Origin: Candidatus Electrothrix communis
GTDB lineage: Bacteria > Desulfobacterota > Desulfobulbia > Desulfobulbales > Desulfobulbaceae
Length of the DNA: 64,000 bases
Assembly: GCA_030644725.1 (NCBI GenBank)
Contig: CP130629.1
Location: 1,962,795-2,026,794 of the forward strand
Direction of reading: 5' to 3'
This document shows, piece after piece, positions 35,556 to 44,650 of the stretch. Position numbers and translations under genes: made by a program. Below the pieces are notes generated by a model. That model was not told where the DNA came from. It worked only from the letters and a program-made list of their open reading frames with translations, and made no database searches. How positions within the stretch are numbered: the stretch's first letter is position 1; each line of letters begins with the position of its first letter.

Positions 35556-35790
35556 GTCATATCGTACGCATTACCCACCTCTGTCATAGGCAAGTCAAGC
35601 GAGTTCTATGGCCACCACGTCAGCCAAGCCCTGAATGCCGTGGATCGACGGATCGACGAGGCACGCTTGACGGTGCCGATCAGTGGAACGACGCTGCATG
35701 CTGATTATTTTGCAGGGAAAAAGTATATTGCCCGCGCGTCTATACCGATCTCATCACCAAAGTCTACTTGAGTGAAACGAAAGCGGACAG
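35556..35790 (+). pseudogene. NadR-like nicotinamide-nucleotide adenylyltransferase remnant
   Basis: Open frame reads SSEFYGHHVSQALNAVDRRI, then DEARLTVPISGTTLHADYFA and GKKYIA. One base later the next frame reads PRVYTDLITKVY. This order matches the end of the adenylyltransferase domain of NadR-like proteins (SEDYG...VPISGT...), just before their P-loop kinase domain, which is missing. The N-terminal half is missing too. The remnant ends in a 26-base repeat shared with 49181. Confidence 0.5.
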
Positions 35791-35792
35791 CG
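35767..35792. repeat. 26-bp dispersed repeat, copy 1
   Basis: CTTGAGTGAAACGAAAGCGG and ACAGCG. A copy with two differences occurs at 49181-49206. Confidence 0.6.
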
Positions 35793-35836
35793 CATTTCTC
35801 AAATTGTCTGATTTCGCTGCACTCAAGCATACCTAC

Positions 35837-36496
35837 TCAACTCTCCCGAGAAAACTCAAGAATATACCCTTTAAACTTCTGCTCCAAATAATCCGTATGT
35901 ATGGGCTGAACATGACTGCTCGCAAAACCATAGCCACTCATCTTTATGCTGAGTTTGGTTTTCCTCCCTCTGCCAGGGTCAATAATGATAACCTCGCATT
36001 GAGGACTGGCATGATTCTCAATAAAATCAGCCAACAACTGCACATGCTCGTCCTCATAGAGTAAATCACTGCCAATAATGACATCAAAGAGCCCAAGTTC
36101 GCTCCGGTCATCGGCCCAGTCCACCCGCTCAAAGGCAATGCTTTTGCCGTTATTGAGCAGCGTATTTCGAGTGAGGAAATGTTCCACTTCCGGGTGATAG
36201 TCAGTAGCGGTAATATCAGCCAGTCGCTCATTGAGCAGCAAGCTGGACAATGCCATCCCGCACCCTATTTCCAGAATTCTTTTCCCCTCGGTTTTGTAGT
36301 CCAACATGTAATGAGCGAGCACAATACTTGACGGCCAGACCATACCGAAAATTGGCCAAGCAGCAGAAGAAATACCAAGGTCATGGGCCACGCTGTCAGG
36401 ATCGCTAAATTGCTGCCTGTCGCGAAGCGTGCATAAATGAATATCGACGTTACCGACTTCGATGGTTTGGTAACGAATACGCAGGGGGAGAGTCAT
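35837..36496 (-). CDS. SAM-dependent methyltransferase (METTL21/NNT1-like)
   Basis: About 219 residues from ATG 36496; an earlier in-frame start at 36550 adds an unlikely N-terminus. The SAM motif I is ILEIGCGMALSSLLL, preceded by IFGMVWPSSIVLAHYML, with FDVIIGSDLLYEDEH for the post-motif region. This is the PF10294 lysine-methyltransferase/nicotinamide N-methylase-like group. Its target is unknown. It stands alone on the minus strand next to a decayed region. Confidence 0.8.
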   Translation of the reverse strand: MTLPLRIRYQTIEVGNVDIHLCTLRDRQQFSDPDSVAHDLGISSAAWPIFGMVWPSSIVLAHYMLDYKTEGKRILEIGCGMALSSLLLNERLADITATDYHPEVEHFLTRNTLLNNGKSIAFERVDWADDRSELGLFDVIIGSDLLYEDEHVQLLADFIENHASPQCEVIIIDPGRGRKTKLSIKMSGYGFASSHVQPIHTDYLEQKFKGYILEFSRES

Positions 36497-36550
36497 AGTT
36501 ATCCTGGTCAGAAGACGCGGCTCAGCCAGATATCTCAGGATAAATGACAA

Positions 36551-36991
36551 AACAAAAGAGATTTCAGACTAATCCAATTGAAAAACAGTGCAAGACCTTT
36601 CCCCTCACCGGGTGACTCCTCAAAGCCTTTCAGGGGGGTGATGATGCGCTGAAAGCGAAGAAACCCTCTCCAGCAACACCACGAATTAAAACAAATAATA
36701 CCTCTCCCCTACCACATGGCTATTTTTTTATTGCAATTAATCCAAACAAGAGTATAATAGAAAAAATATATCATTTGGCAATTCTCAGCATTTTCTTTTT
36801 CGCCATCGCTTTTCACGATGGATCCAGTACACATCCTGGTGCCTTTAAAGTTTCCGCTTATTACCATATCGAGATAATATCACAAGTATTGCAAGAGAGA
36901 TGCTTGTTCATTACGTGCCCCTCTTTACATGCAGTGGGTTGTTTCTACCAACGTTATTTTTTTACGAAAGCATCTTTTCAGGAGAAGCAGC
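36551..36991. other. Long non-coding leader region before the RRM gene
   Basis: 440 bases without a credible gene. It includes a C/G-rich stretch near 36600-36660 that can form GGGTGA/TCACCC-type stems, then an AT-rich segment. Such a long leader before an RNA-binding, probably cold-responsive gene could be regulatory, as in cold-shock leaders. No specific element was identified. Confidence 0.4.
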
Positions 36992-37258
36992 ATGAAACTT
37001 TTTGTCGGTAGCCTTCCTTATAACACGACTGAAACTGAATTAAATGAACTGTTTGGCCAATACGGAAGTGTTGTCGACACAAATCTTGTAACAGATCATT
37101 TTACCGGGCAAACAAAAGGCTTTGCCTTTGTGGAAATGGAAACCAGAAGCGCAGGCCACAAGGCAATGGAAGATCTGAACGGAAAAGAATATAAGCATCG
37201 GCAACTTGTCTGCAATGAGGCCAAGCCAGCCAAGAAGAAAAAATTTCGGCGCGGATAA
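36992..37258 (+). CDS. RRM-type RNA-binding protein
   Basis: 88 residues from ATG 36992, preceded by AGGAGAAGCAGC; the longer frame from 36929 lacks a good start. RNP2 LFVGSLP and RNP1 KGFAFVEM are intact. A basic tail (AKPAKKKKFRRG) follows. Single-RRM proteins of this size in bacteria are typically cold-inducible RNA chaperones. It is followed by a DEAD-box helicase and a cold-shock protein. Confidence 0.92.
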   Translation: MKLFVGSLPYNTTETELNELFGQYGSVVDTNLVTDHFTGQTKGFAFVEMETRSAGHKAMEDLNGKEYKHRQLVCNEAKPAKKKKFRRG

Positions 37259-37440
37259 GCCCTTCATAAATACATCTCATCCGGAAGAACCAGCCAATAT
37301 TTTGATTCATGCAGCTGTCCCTTCCATTGGTCTCTCTTACACACGTTACCAACACTTTCTTTCTGCCTCAGTTGCTTTTTAGGCAATAGAATAAAGGCAG
37401 GGACTTAAAAAAGCTTATTGAGCTTATATTAAGAGGTTAC

Positions 37441-38703
37441 ATGAATTTTACAGAATTCGGTTTTAAACCGGCCATCGTAGCTGCCATTAAAAAATGTGGC
37501 TACAGCATCCCTACAGACATCCAACAGCAGGCCATGCCGCATCTCTTGCAAGGCCGCGATTTGCTGGGGCTTGCCCAAACGGGCACCGGTAAAACAGCAG
37601 CATTTGTTCTTCCTACCCTGCAACGCCTTACCGACGAAGCAGGAAAAAAAGTAAAAGCATTGATTCTGACCCCGACCCGAGAACTCTCGGAACAGGTTCA
37701 TGAAAATATTCAACAACTGGCCCAGGGTACCCGTTTGCGAAGCTGTACGCTCTACGGCGGCGTCAGCAAAGCAAGCCAGATACAGAAACTCAGACAAGGC
37801 GTGGATATCGTCGTGGCCTGTCCTGGTCGACTGCTTGATCATCTCAACTCAAAAACCGTTGATCTTTCCTCGATTGAGGTCCTGATTCTGGATGAAGCAG
37901 ATCAGATGTGCGACAAGGGTTTTCTGCCAGACATTCGCCGTATCCTCAAGCAGGTGCCGCGCCAAAGGCAGAGCATGGTTTTTTCAGCAACAATGCCGAA
38001 AGAAATACGCCGCTTTGTTGAAGAGATTCTCACCGATCCGATCACGGTTCGGGTTAATCATGAAAAACCGACAGCAACTATCAAGCACGCGCTTTTCCAG
38101 GTAGCACAGACGCAGAAAACAGCCTTGCTGAAACACATCCTGCAGAGTGAACCCATGACGACCACCCTCGTCTTTACCCGGACCAAGCATAAGGCAAAGA
38201 ATCTGGCCCGACAGCTGCAACAATTTGGGTTTAAAGCGACTTCGCTTCAAGGTAATCTGTCCCAGAACCAACGTAAAAAGGCTATGGACGGCTTCAGAAC
38301 CGGTACATTCAATATCTTGGTTGCTACGGATATCGCTGCACGGGGCATAGATGTCTCAGGTATTTCCCATGTTGTGAATTACGATGTGCCGGATACTGTC
38401 GAGACATACACCCATAGAGTCGGTCGAACCGGCAGAGCGTTACAGACCGGAGATGCATACACCTTTGCAACCCGAGAAGACGCAAAAATGATTCAGTCCG
38501 TTGAACGTCGCCTGGGAAAAAACATCACCCGCAAAACAATTGACGCGCCGCTCAACAATAACACCTCAACAGCAGCGCCCTCAGCTGGCTCAGCCGCTCT
38601 TGATGAGAAAAAGAGGGGCACGTCCGCTCCTCGCCAAAAAGCAAAAGGTAAACCGAGAAAACAACGCTCAAACTCGTTTGATTTTGGCTTATCCGCAAAC
38701 TAA
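37441..38703 (+). CDS. rhlE: DEAD-box RNA helicase (RhlE-like)
   Basis: 420 residues. Motif I AQTGTGKT (45-52), PTRELSEQ, motif II DEAD (151-154), SAT, ATDIAARGID and HRVGRTGRA are all present. The N-terminal F-x-x-FGF and Q motif are intact. After residue 365 a low-complexity basic tail (KQKAKGKPRKQRSN) replaces an ordered C-terminal domain, as in RhlE. It unwinds structured RNA. The subfamily assignment is less sure than the helicase function. Confidence 0.93.
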   Translation: MNFTEFGFKPAIVAAIKKCGYSIPTDIQQQAMPHLLQGRDLLGLAQTGTGKTAAFVLPTLQRLTDEAGKKVKALILTPTRELSEQVHENIQQLAQGTRLRSCTLYGGVSKASQIQKLRQGVDIVVACPGRLLDHLNSKTVDLSSIEVLILDEADQMCDKGFLPDIRRILKQVPRQRQSMVFSATMPKEIRRFVEEILTDPITVRVNHEKPTATIKHALFQVAQTQKTALLKHILQSEPMTTTLVFTRTKHKAKNLARQLQQFGFKATSLQGNLSQNQRKKAMDGFRTGTFNILVATDIAARGIDVSGISHVVNYDVPDTVETYTHRVGRTGRALQTGDAYTFATREDAKMIQSVERRLGKNITRKTIDAPLNNNTSTAAPSAGSAALDEKKRGTSAPRQKAKGKPRKQRSNSFDFGLSAN

Positions 38704-38814
38704 ACAATAGAATCAGCAGCTTGTACATACGCAGCCTGCACAATGGATCGCAAAGAATGCAATCCGTATTAACATAAAGATTTCAAAGAGAAATCAGCTT
38801 TAAGGAGCACGAAA

Positions 38815-39015
38815 ATGGTAGAAGGAACAGTAAAATGGTTTAATGATTCAAAGGGTTTTGGTTTTATCGAGCAGGACGGCGGCAAAGATGTTTTTGTTCA
38901 CCATTCAGCTATTCAGGCCCAGGGTTTCAAAAGCCTGCAGGAAGGACAGCGAGTAAGCTTTGACGTCGTTGACGGCCCCAAGGGACCGGCGGCGGAGAAT
39001 GTCGTTGGCCAGTAA
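38815..39015 (+). CDS. Cold-shock protein (CspA family)
   Basis: 66 residues, one OB fold. RNP1 KGFGFIEQ and RNP2 DVFVHHSAI are intact. It binds single-stranded RNA or DNA and prevents RNA structure. AAGGAG is ten bases before ATG. The stop codon is inside the first of three consecutive hairpins. It is the last gene of the RRM-helicase-Csp set. Confidence 0.97.
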   Translation: MVEGTVKWFNDSKGFGFIEQDGGKDVFVHHSAIQAQGFKSLQEGQRVSFDVVDGPKGPAAENVVGQ

Positions 39016-39166
39016 TCCCTCACCTGGGATTACCCGTAACACGCACAAGCCGTAGAAGTCCAATCCCTTGAACGAAATACTTTTTTCGTCCAAGGGGCCT
39101 AAACTTCTACGGGAGATATCACTTGTTTTCGTGAATGAAGCTGTAATGCTCGTCACAAAACAAGTG
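39012..39166 (+). terminator. Three consecutive hairpins after the cold-shock gene
   Basis: Hairpin 1 pairs GTAATCCC (39012-39019) with GGGATTAC (39026-39033) across the stop codon. Hairpin 2 pairs CGTAGAAGT (39051-39059) with ACTTCTACG (39103-39111), with an inner stem CCTTGAACGAAA/TTTCGTCCAAGG. Hairpin 3 pairs CACTTGTTTT (from 39120) with AAAACAAGTG (ending 39166). None has a long T run after it. They may stabilise the short mRNA, terminate it, or be a small RNA. Confidence 0.7.
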
Positions 39167-39582
39167 GTTATCTCATATTCAACATGATCGAAACAACCAA
39201 GAGACAGGGCGATAAGATTTCTTCCTTTCTTTCTGTTCTATTCACACCTTGCTCTTTCCCTCCCAAGCCCTTTTCTTACGACCATTTTCCCGAATCAGAT
39301 TTACCCTCCCCTTTTTCTCTTCAAAATTCATTCAAAATACCCGTCCGCAAGACAGCAATAAACTATTTTTTCATATGCTTTGTCGAAGCTGACAAAATCC
39401 GTTATAATCACCAGCTCGTATAGTCTTTCAAACATGACGGGCACTTGTTTTTCTTCCCGCATACAACCAAATAACCTCCTGTAAAAATGTCCTAAACCTC
39501 TCCGAACCTCTGCCTAACAGACTTGCTCAATAAAAACACTGCGGAACATAAACAGGCTCCAGACGTAACCACTTAATAAAAT
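39167..39582. other. Intergenic region before the sensor kinase
   Basis: About 415 bases. A reading frame at 39184-39423 starts with ATG but has composition typical of non-coding sequence (F, S, P-rich). No RNA gene or repeat was recognised. Confidence 0.4.
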
Positions 39583-41118
39583 ATGCTGAAAATCGGCCTG
39601 CGTAACAGATTTCTTCTCTATTTCCTCCCCCTACTCCTCGGTGTTCTCATTCAAGGAGGATGGTGCGTCTGGACTTTTTCAACCGTCCATAGTCACTTTA
39701 CGCAGTTACAAGAGGAGGCAACAATGAATGCTTCCGCTATGCTGGATCTCAAAAAGCTGCTCGTTTCGTTAGAAACAGGCATTCGGGAACAGAGATTTGA
39801 CCGCGACCTGATCAGAGAGAAAGCAAATCAGCTCAGGGTAATGATAGAAACCCATGCCAAGCATAAGCATAAATCATTGACCCAAGATGAGCTAGCTGCC
39901 CATAAAATGCTCCACCATGTTATTTTTGCCACGACCCTGTCTCAATACCTCCTGGAACAATCCGAGCATGGCTGGCCGACCAATGCAGATGATATCTCTA
40001 AAATCTCCGAGGCCATCAAGGAAGAGCTCACCCATCTGGAAAACGCCATTGACAAACATCTCCAGCTTCACCTGCAACAGATCGACAAAACCGAGGCCTT
40101 TATCGGTCAACAATACCGTCAGACCTTGGCCGTTGTCGCTCTGACCGGCCTCGCTGTTATTTTTCTGACCCTCATTGTTGTATTTCTGATGATGCGCTCC
40201 GTGCTCGAACCCATGAAAACCCTTCAGGAAGGCACGCGACAAATCGGTTTGGGCAACCTAAAACATAAGGTGCATATCAATTCCGGTGATGAATTTGAAT
40301 TTCTCGCTAAAGAATTTGGCAAGATGGCGGAACAGCTGGCTGGATATCATAATGAATTTGACCTCAAGGTCCAGGAAAGAACCAAGGAGCTGCTGCATGC
40401 CAATGCCGAGCTCAGAAAGGCAGAAGAACAGGTGCATAATTTATCCCAAAAGCTTCTGACCGTGCAGGAGACTGAACGCCAGCAAATATCACTTTATCTG
40501 CACGATAATGTGGCGCAAAACCTTTCCTCATTAAAAATTACCGGAGAAAGCCTGCTGCAGGATGCGGCAAAAGGCCATCTGCCCGGTCAGGAAGAAAGAG
40601 CTGACTGGGCTAAGCTACTGAATCACTGCATCAAGACCGTACGCGAGCTTTCCTATAATCTGCGCCCACCCGGACTTGAACAGATAGGCCTGCCCAGTGC
40701 CATTGCCGACCATTGCCGTGATTTTGAAAAAAAGACCGGGTTATCTGTCCAGTTCACCAAGGCAGGAGTCGACGCCCTGGACTTTCCCTTTGATGATGCG
40801 ATCAACATTTACCGCCTGATTCAAGAGGCGTTGAATAATATTGAGAAACATGCCCAAGCAACAGGGATTGCAATACGCCTGATTGCCTCTCATCCAAATA
40901 TTATTCTTCGGATAGAAGATAACGGCTGTGGCTTTGACCCTGAACTGGGTATTCGCAAGGCCCTAGAGAACAAACGCTTCGGTTTACTCGGCATGGAAGA
41001 ACGGGTTCGGATGATGCAAGGAACTTTTAAGATCCTTTCCGCCCCGCAACAAGGGACAAAGATTATCATTGAATTCCCCGGTCCGGTAGCACCGGAGACC
41101 GTGGAAATACTAACTTGA
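39583..41118 (+). CDS. NarX-type sensor histidine kinase
   Basis: 511 residues. Transmembrane helix 1 is near 9-31, then an about 150-residue periplasmic helical domain, helix 2 near 184-206 (LAVVALTGLAVIFLTLIVVF), HAMP, a short coiled coil, and a HisKA_3 dimerisation helix (ERQQISLYLHDNVAQNLSSL) with the phosphoacceptor histidine. The ATPase has EALNNIEKHAQA and EDNGCGFD. The stimulus is unknown. A NarL-type regulator follows 20 bases later and is its presumed partner. Confidence 0.92.
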   Translation: MLKIGLRNRFLLYFLPLLLGVLIQGGWCVWTFSTVHSHFTQLQEEATMNASAMLDLKKLLVSLETGIREQRFDRDLIREKANQLRVMIETHAKHKHKSLTQDELAAHKMLHHVIFATTLSQYLLEQSEHGWPTNADDISKISEAIKEELTHLENAIDKHLQLHLQQIDKTEAFIGQQYRQTLAVVALTGLAVIFLTLIVVFLMMRSVLEPMKTLQEGTRQIGLGNLKHKVHINSGDEFEFLAKEFGKMAEQLAGYHNEFDLKVQERTKELLHANAELRKAEEQVHNLSQKLLTVQETERQQISLYLHDNVAQNLSSLKITGESLLQDAAKGHLPGQEERADWAKLLNHCIKTVRELSYNLRPPGLEQIGLPSAIADHCRDFEKKTGLSVQFTKAGVDALDFPFDDAINIYRLIQEALNNIEKHAQATGIAIRLIASHPNIILRIEDNGCGFDPELGIRKALENKRFGLLGMEERVRMMQGTFKILSAPQQGTKIIIEFPGPVAPETVEILT

Positions 41119-41138
41119 ATCTCAGCAACAGCTAAGCC

Positions 41139-41795
41139 ATGAAAAAAATAGTTCTTATTGATGACCACGATACCTTTCGAGCCGGGGTCAGGCAGCTCAT
41201 TGAAAAATATTCTGACTTTGAAGTTGCAGGCGAAGGTGCCGATGCCCGACAGGGGGAGGAGGCTGTCCGTACCATCAAGCCGGATATCGCAGTGGTTGAC
41301 CTCTCCCTGCCGGATAAGAGCGGCATTCAGCTGACCAGAATTCTTAAGGGAGCAGTACCAGAGACCCGCATCATCATTGTCAGTATGCATTCAAAAATTG
41401 ACTACATCCTGGGTGCATTACGAGCCGGAGCCATCGGATATATCGTGAAAGAGTCGGTTTCTGATTGTCTGCATAATGCGCTGGAGGCGGCCCTGCTGGA
41501 CGAGTACTACCTGGATTCGGCCCTTTCCCGTGAGATCGTCGGTCGCCTTCTTGAAGCCGCTGAATCCTCAGATCTCTCCGACTCAACCTATGGCAATCTC
41601 ACCGCACGGGAACAAGAAATCTTCCGACTGCTGGCCCAGGGAGCTCCTGTGGCTGATATCGCGGATAAACTCTGCATCAGCGCTAAAACCGTAACCAATC
41701 ATCGGGCCAATATCCTGAGCAAGCTTGACCTACACAGCACGGTCGATCTGGTTCGTTACGCAGCAAAGCTCGGCCTCCTGGAAGATATCATCTGA
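41139..41795 (+). CDS. NarL/LuxR-type response regulator
   Basis: 218 residues. The receiver domain begins KKIVLIDDHDTFRAGVRQL, with phosphoacceptor D54 in VVDLSLPDKSG and the conserved K in YIVKES. The C-terminal LuxR helix-turn-helix reads LTAREQEIFRLLAQGAPVAD, then ISAKTVTNHRANIL. It is a transcription factor partnered with the upstream kinase. Targets cannot be read from the sequence. Confidence 0.94.
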   Translation: MKKIVLIDDHDTFRAGVRQLIEKYSDFEVAGEGADARQGEEAVRTIKPDIAVVDLSLPDKSGIQLTRILKGAVPETRIIIVSMHSKIDYILGALRAGAIGYIVKESVSDCLHNALEAALLDEYYLDSALSREIVGRLLEAAESSDLSDSTYGNLTAREQEIFRLLAQGAPVADIADKLCISAKTVTNHRANILSKLDLHSTVDLVRYAAKLGLLEDII

Positions 41796-41977
41796 ATCTG
41801 ACATCTTATCTTTCCCCATACCTGCCCTATCCGGGCATTTCTCCCAGAGCAATGAGGTGACAAGCCCATTGCCTGGGCGCTCCCTCTGTGGTACAATTGC
41901 CCGTTATAAGATATTTTATTCTGGCGCAACAAAATATCGTGACAAGCGTATAAACAGAACCAAGAAGGAGAAGTAAC

Positions 41978-42481
41978 GTGGCAACATCAAAAAAGGATTG
42001 GGGAAAGCTTACTCATCAGGGAAAGAATCATACAAAAAAACTGCTAGTTGTTGACGATAGCCCAGGTGAGTTACAACTTATCTATAAGGTTCTCAGTAAA
42101 GCCGGTTATACAATCATCACAGCTTCTGACGGAGCTGAAGGCATAGAAAAATCCTTGTCTGAAAAGCCCGACCTGATTATTCTTGATGTTGTCATGCCAA
42201 AAAAAAACGGCTTTCAGGCATGCAGAGCCATCAAATCCTGCCAGGATACACAACATATCCCGGTCATCCTCCTCAGCAGCAAGAGTCAGCCAGCAGATAA
42301 ATTTTGGGGCATGAAACAGGGCGCAGACCTGTACCTGACAAAGCCGCTTGTTCCCATGGGTCTGTTAAAGGCAGTTGCCGGGTTTCTTGCAAAACACCTG
42401 CTCCTGCGTTATGAACGGGAGGAACGACGACAGCTGCGCAAAGCTGCTGTCACAATGAGCAGCCCCCCGGTCCGGCTCTAA
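41978..42481 (+). CDS. Single-domain response regulator
   Basis: 167 residues from GTG 41978, with AAGGAGAAG before it. The receiver domain (KLLVVDDSPGELQLIYKVLS) has phosphoacceptor D70 in LIILDVVMPKKNG and K in YLTKPL. No output domain follows, only a basic tail (YEREERRQLRKAA). It resembles CheY/PilH-like regulators that act by protein contact. It precedes the FmdE gene by 36 bases and could share its transcript. Confidence 0.9.
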   Translation: MATSKKDWGKLTHQGKNHTKKLLVVDDSPGELQLIYKVLSKAGYTIITASDGAEGIEKSLSEKPDLIILDVVMPKKNGFQACRAIKSCQDTQHIPVILLSSKSQPADKFWGMKQGADLYLTKPLVPMGLLKAVAGFLAKHLLLRYEREERRQLRKAAVTMSSPPVRL

Positions 42482-42517
42482 CCACGCTCATCACGGTCCG
42501 GCAAACGGAGAAAAAAA

Positions 42518-43057
42518 ATGGAAGAAGCGTTTCAAAAGGACTGGGAAAGATGTATTGCCTTTCATGGTCATCAATGTCCCGGTCTCGCCATCGGTTTTCG
42601 GGTGGCTCTGGCGGCTCGAAAACGTTTAGGAATAACTGCGGCCGCAGACGAAGAACTGGTCTGTGTCACCGAAAACGATGCCTGCGGGGTGGATGCGATC
42701 CAGTTCCTGACCAGCTGCACTCTCGGTAAAGGCAACCTCATCTACCGGGATCGAGGCAAGCATGCCTTTAGTTTTTTTCTCCGGGAGCAGGGCAAAAAAT
42801 TGCGCATTCGACTCATTCATCCCTTTAACAAGGAAACCGGTGACCGAAACGTCTATCAGCAAGAGATCCTGGCCCTGCCTGATGAAGAAATTTTCTCCTT
42901 CACTGAGCCTGCCTATGAGCTGCCTGCCAAGGCACGGATTTTTAAAACCGTGACCTGCGAGCAATGCGGAGAAACAGCGACCGAAGCAAAGATACGCCTG
43001 CATGACGGAAAAAAACTCTGCCTGGACTGCACACCGGCATATTCGAGACGGTGGTAG
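42518..43057 (+). CDS. FmdE-family protein with C-terminal zinc ribbon
   Basis: 179 residues. CIAFHGHQCPGLAIGFRVAL and ENDACGVDAIQFLTSCTLGK are the FmdE core (named after a formylmethanofuran dehydrogenase-associated subunit), with conserved H, C and D ligands. A TraR-like zinc ribbon (CEQCG...CLDC) closes the protein. FmdE homologues are common in sulfate reducers next to molybdenum-cofactor or metal-related genes; the molecular role is unsettled. AGGAGAAAAAAA lies before the ATG. PqqD-like and nucleotidyltransferase genes follow closely. Confidence 0.88.
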   Translation: MEEAFQKDWERCIAFHGHQCPGLAIGFRVALAARKRLGITAAADEELVCVTENDACGVDAIQFLTSCTLGKGNLIYRDRGKHAFSFFLREQGKKLRIRLIHPFNKETGDRNVYQQEILALPDEEIFSFTEPAYELPAKARIFKTVTCEQCGETATEAKIRLHDGKKLCLDCTPAYSRRW

Positions 43058-43085
43058 CCACGCACACTCAACCTCTTAAAGTTGC

Positions 43086-43376
43086 ATGAAAAAAACTCAA
43101 AAATTCACCCTGAATCCTGACTTCGCGTCAGAGGTCTTTGAGGACGAAATCCTGCTCTATGCCGTTGCCACCGGCAAGGGCGTGTATCTGAACAAGACTG
43201 CCGGGCTGGTCCGAGAAATGTGCGGCAAGGGACTGATTATCGAGGAGATCATCACCCTGCTAGAAGAGACCTTTCCTGATCAACAGGAGAATATCCGCCA
43301 GGATGTGGAGAGCGCTGTCCAGGCCCTGTTGGAACATAGAGCCCTTCTCCCTGCTGATGAGCAGGACAATGAATAA
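43086..43376 (+). CDS. PqqD-family peptide chaperone-like protein
   Basis: 96 residues. KGVYLNKTAGLVREMCGKGL followed by IIEEIITLLEETFP is the PqqD-type fold (RRE-like winged helix), which in peptide-modifying pathways binds precursor peptides. No precursor peptide or radical SAM maturase is adjacent. Here it sits between FmdE and a PF14907-type nucleotidyltransferase. PqqD plus this nucleotidyltransferase is a pairing I associate with polysaccharide and peptide clusters. Confidence 0.75.
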   Translation: MKKTQKFTLNPDFASEVFEDEILLYAVATGKGVYLNKTAGLVREMCGKGLIIEEIITLLEETFPDQQENIRQDVESAVQALLEHRALLPADEQDNE

Positions 43377-43435
43377 GGACGTCGTTTTCTTGCGAGACAT
43401 CTTCTCCACGACCACCCCCTGAACGAATTGATCCG

Positions 43436-44650
43436 ATGGCCCCTCTCCTCCGGCTCTGCGCCAGAATAGAACCGCATCCGCTTCAGCAGGAAATGCTCGC
43501 CCAAGCCTGCTCCGGTTTCCAAGCCTGGGACGACCTTATCCAACAGTCGGAAGTACACGGCATAGCCCCTCTGCTCCTGCACCATCTCCTGCTTGCTGAA
43601 ATAAACCCGCCCGATCATGTTCTCCGCAGCCTCAGATTACTCACCCTCAGGCACCGACAGACCAATATATTGCTGACGGAAACCTTGGGTAGGGTGTTGA
43701 CCATTCTGGAGGTGGCAGGTATTCCAGCCCTAGTTCTCAAAGGCGCAGCTCTCTGTCAAAGCCTGTACCCGGAACCCGGTCTGCGGCCCATGCGGGATAT
43801 CGACCTGCTCGTGCCCTGGGATCAGGCCCTGCCTGCCCATACCCTCTTGCAACAGCATGGCTTTCAAGATCCTTCCGTGTTCACCCCGGAGGATCATCTC
43901 CATCTTGCGGCCCTGTATCAGGAGGTGGACGGCATCCAAGTCTGTCTTGAGCTGCACCGCAGTCTTTTTCCTGATTGCCCGCCCTGCCCCAAAAGGATTG
44001 ATTTTTCCGAGTTGTATCAGCGGGCCAAAGCCTTTGAGGGCAACGAGGTGTCAGCCTTCACCTTAGGCAACGAAGACATGCTCTGGCACCTCTACCAGCA
44101 CGGTTTTCATGCCCCGCTCCCCTATGAGCCCTTTAAACTGATTTCCGCCGCCGATATTATCGGCCTTGTCGAAGCGAGGTTGGATGCCATTGACTGGGAC
44201 CGGATTAAATCTGTTTATCCGCACCTCCTGGCGGCCCTGCCCCAGCTGCACTCTCTCAGCCCGTGGAATGAGGCTGTACAGGAACGCTTAGGGTTTGGCA
44301 CAGAAAGCAGGCCGTCTGGTGTAGGGAAATCCTTTACTGGTTGGCCAAGGCGTAAATTGGCAGAGCAAAAAGGACGAGGGGTTAAGCTGATCCTGCGGGA
44401 TACCTTTCTGCCGCCAGACTGGTGGCTGCGGATTTATTACGCTCCCAAAGGACAGATTGGCAGGCTTTGGAGCCTCATTGTTCAACATCCTCTCCATGTG
44501 TTCTGGTGGATCAAGCTGTATTGGGCGATCTTCTTAAAAGAGACCTTGCCGAAGAAAAACATCTCTGTTCCGATGAAGTTGCGGGACATGGTGACTGTGA
44601 TGAGGAACAGCAGGACGCTGGTTGTGGCCATGTATCGGAAGATGCGTTAA
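43436..44650 (+). CDS. Nucleotidyltransferase-family protein (PF14907-like)
   Basis: 404 residues. GIPALVLKGAALCQSLYPEP and GLRPMRDIDLLVPWDQALPA contain the G-x-x-x-K and the D-x-D of the uncharacterised nucleotidyltransferase family. HLCLELHRSLFP-type sequence (VCLELHRSLFPDCP) follows. The C-terminal third is hydrophobic and tryptophan-rich (HVFWWIKLYWAIFL). The substrate is unknown. It is the last gene of the run starting with FmdE. Confidence 0.8.
   Translation: MAPLLRLCARIEPHPLQQEMLAQACSGFQAWDDLIQQSEVHGIAPLLLHHLLLAEINPPDHVLRSLRLLTLRHRQTNILLTETLGRVLTILEVAGIPALVLKGAALCQSLYPEPGLRPMRDIDLLVPWDQALPAHTLLQQHGFQDPSVFTPEDHLHLAALYQEVDGIQVCLELHRSLFPDCPPCPKRIDFSELYQRAKAFEGNEVSAFTLGNEDMLWHLYQHGFHAPLPYEPFKLISAADIIGLVEARLDAIDWDRIKSVYPHLLAALPQLHSLSPWNEAVQERLGFGTESRPSGVGKSFTGWPRRKLAEQKGRGVKLILRDTFLPPDWWLRIYYAPKGQIGRLWSLIVQHPLHVFWWIKLYWAIFLKETLPKKNISVPMKLRDMVTVMRNSRTLVVAMYRKMR

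Noticed and set aside
39184-39423. 79-codon frame after the cold-shock hairpins
   Set aside because: No ribosome-binding site, and the composition looks like translated non-coding DNA.
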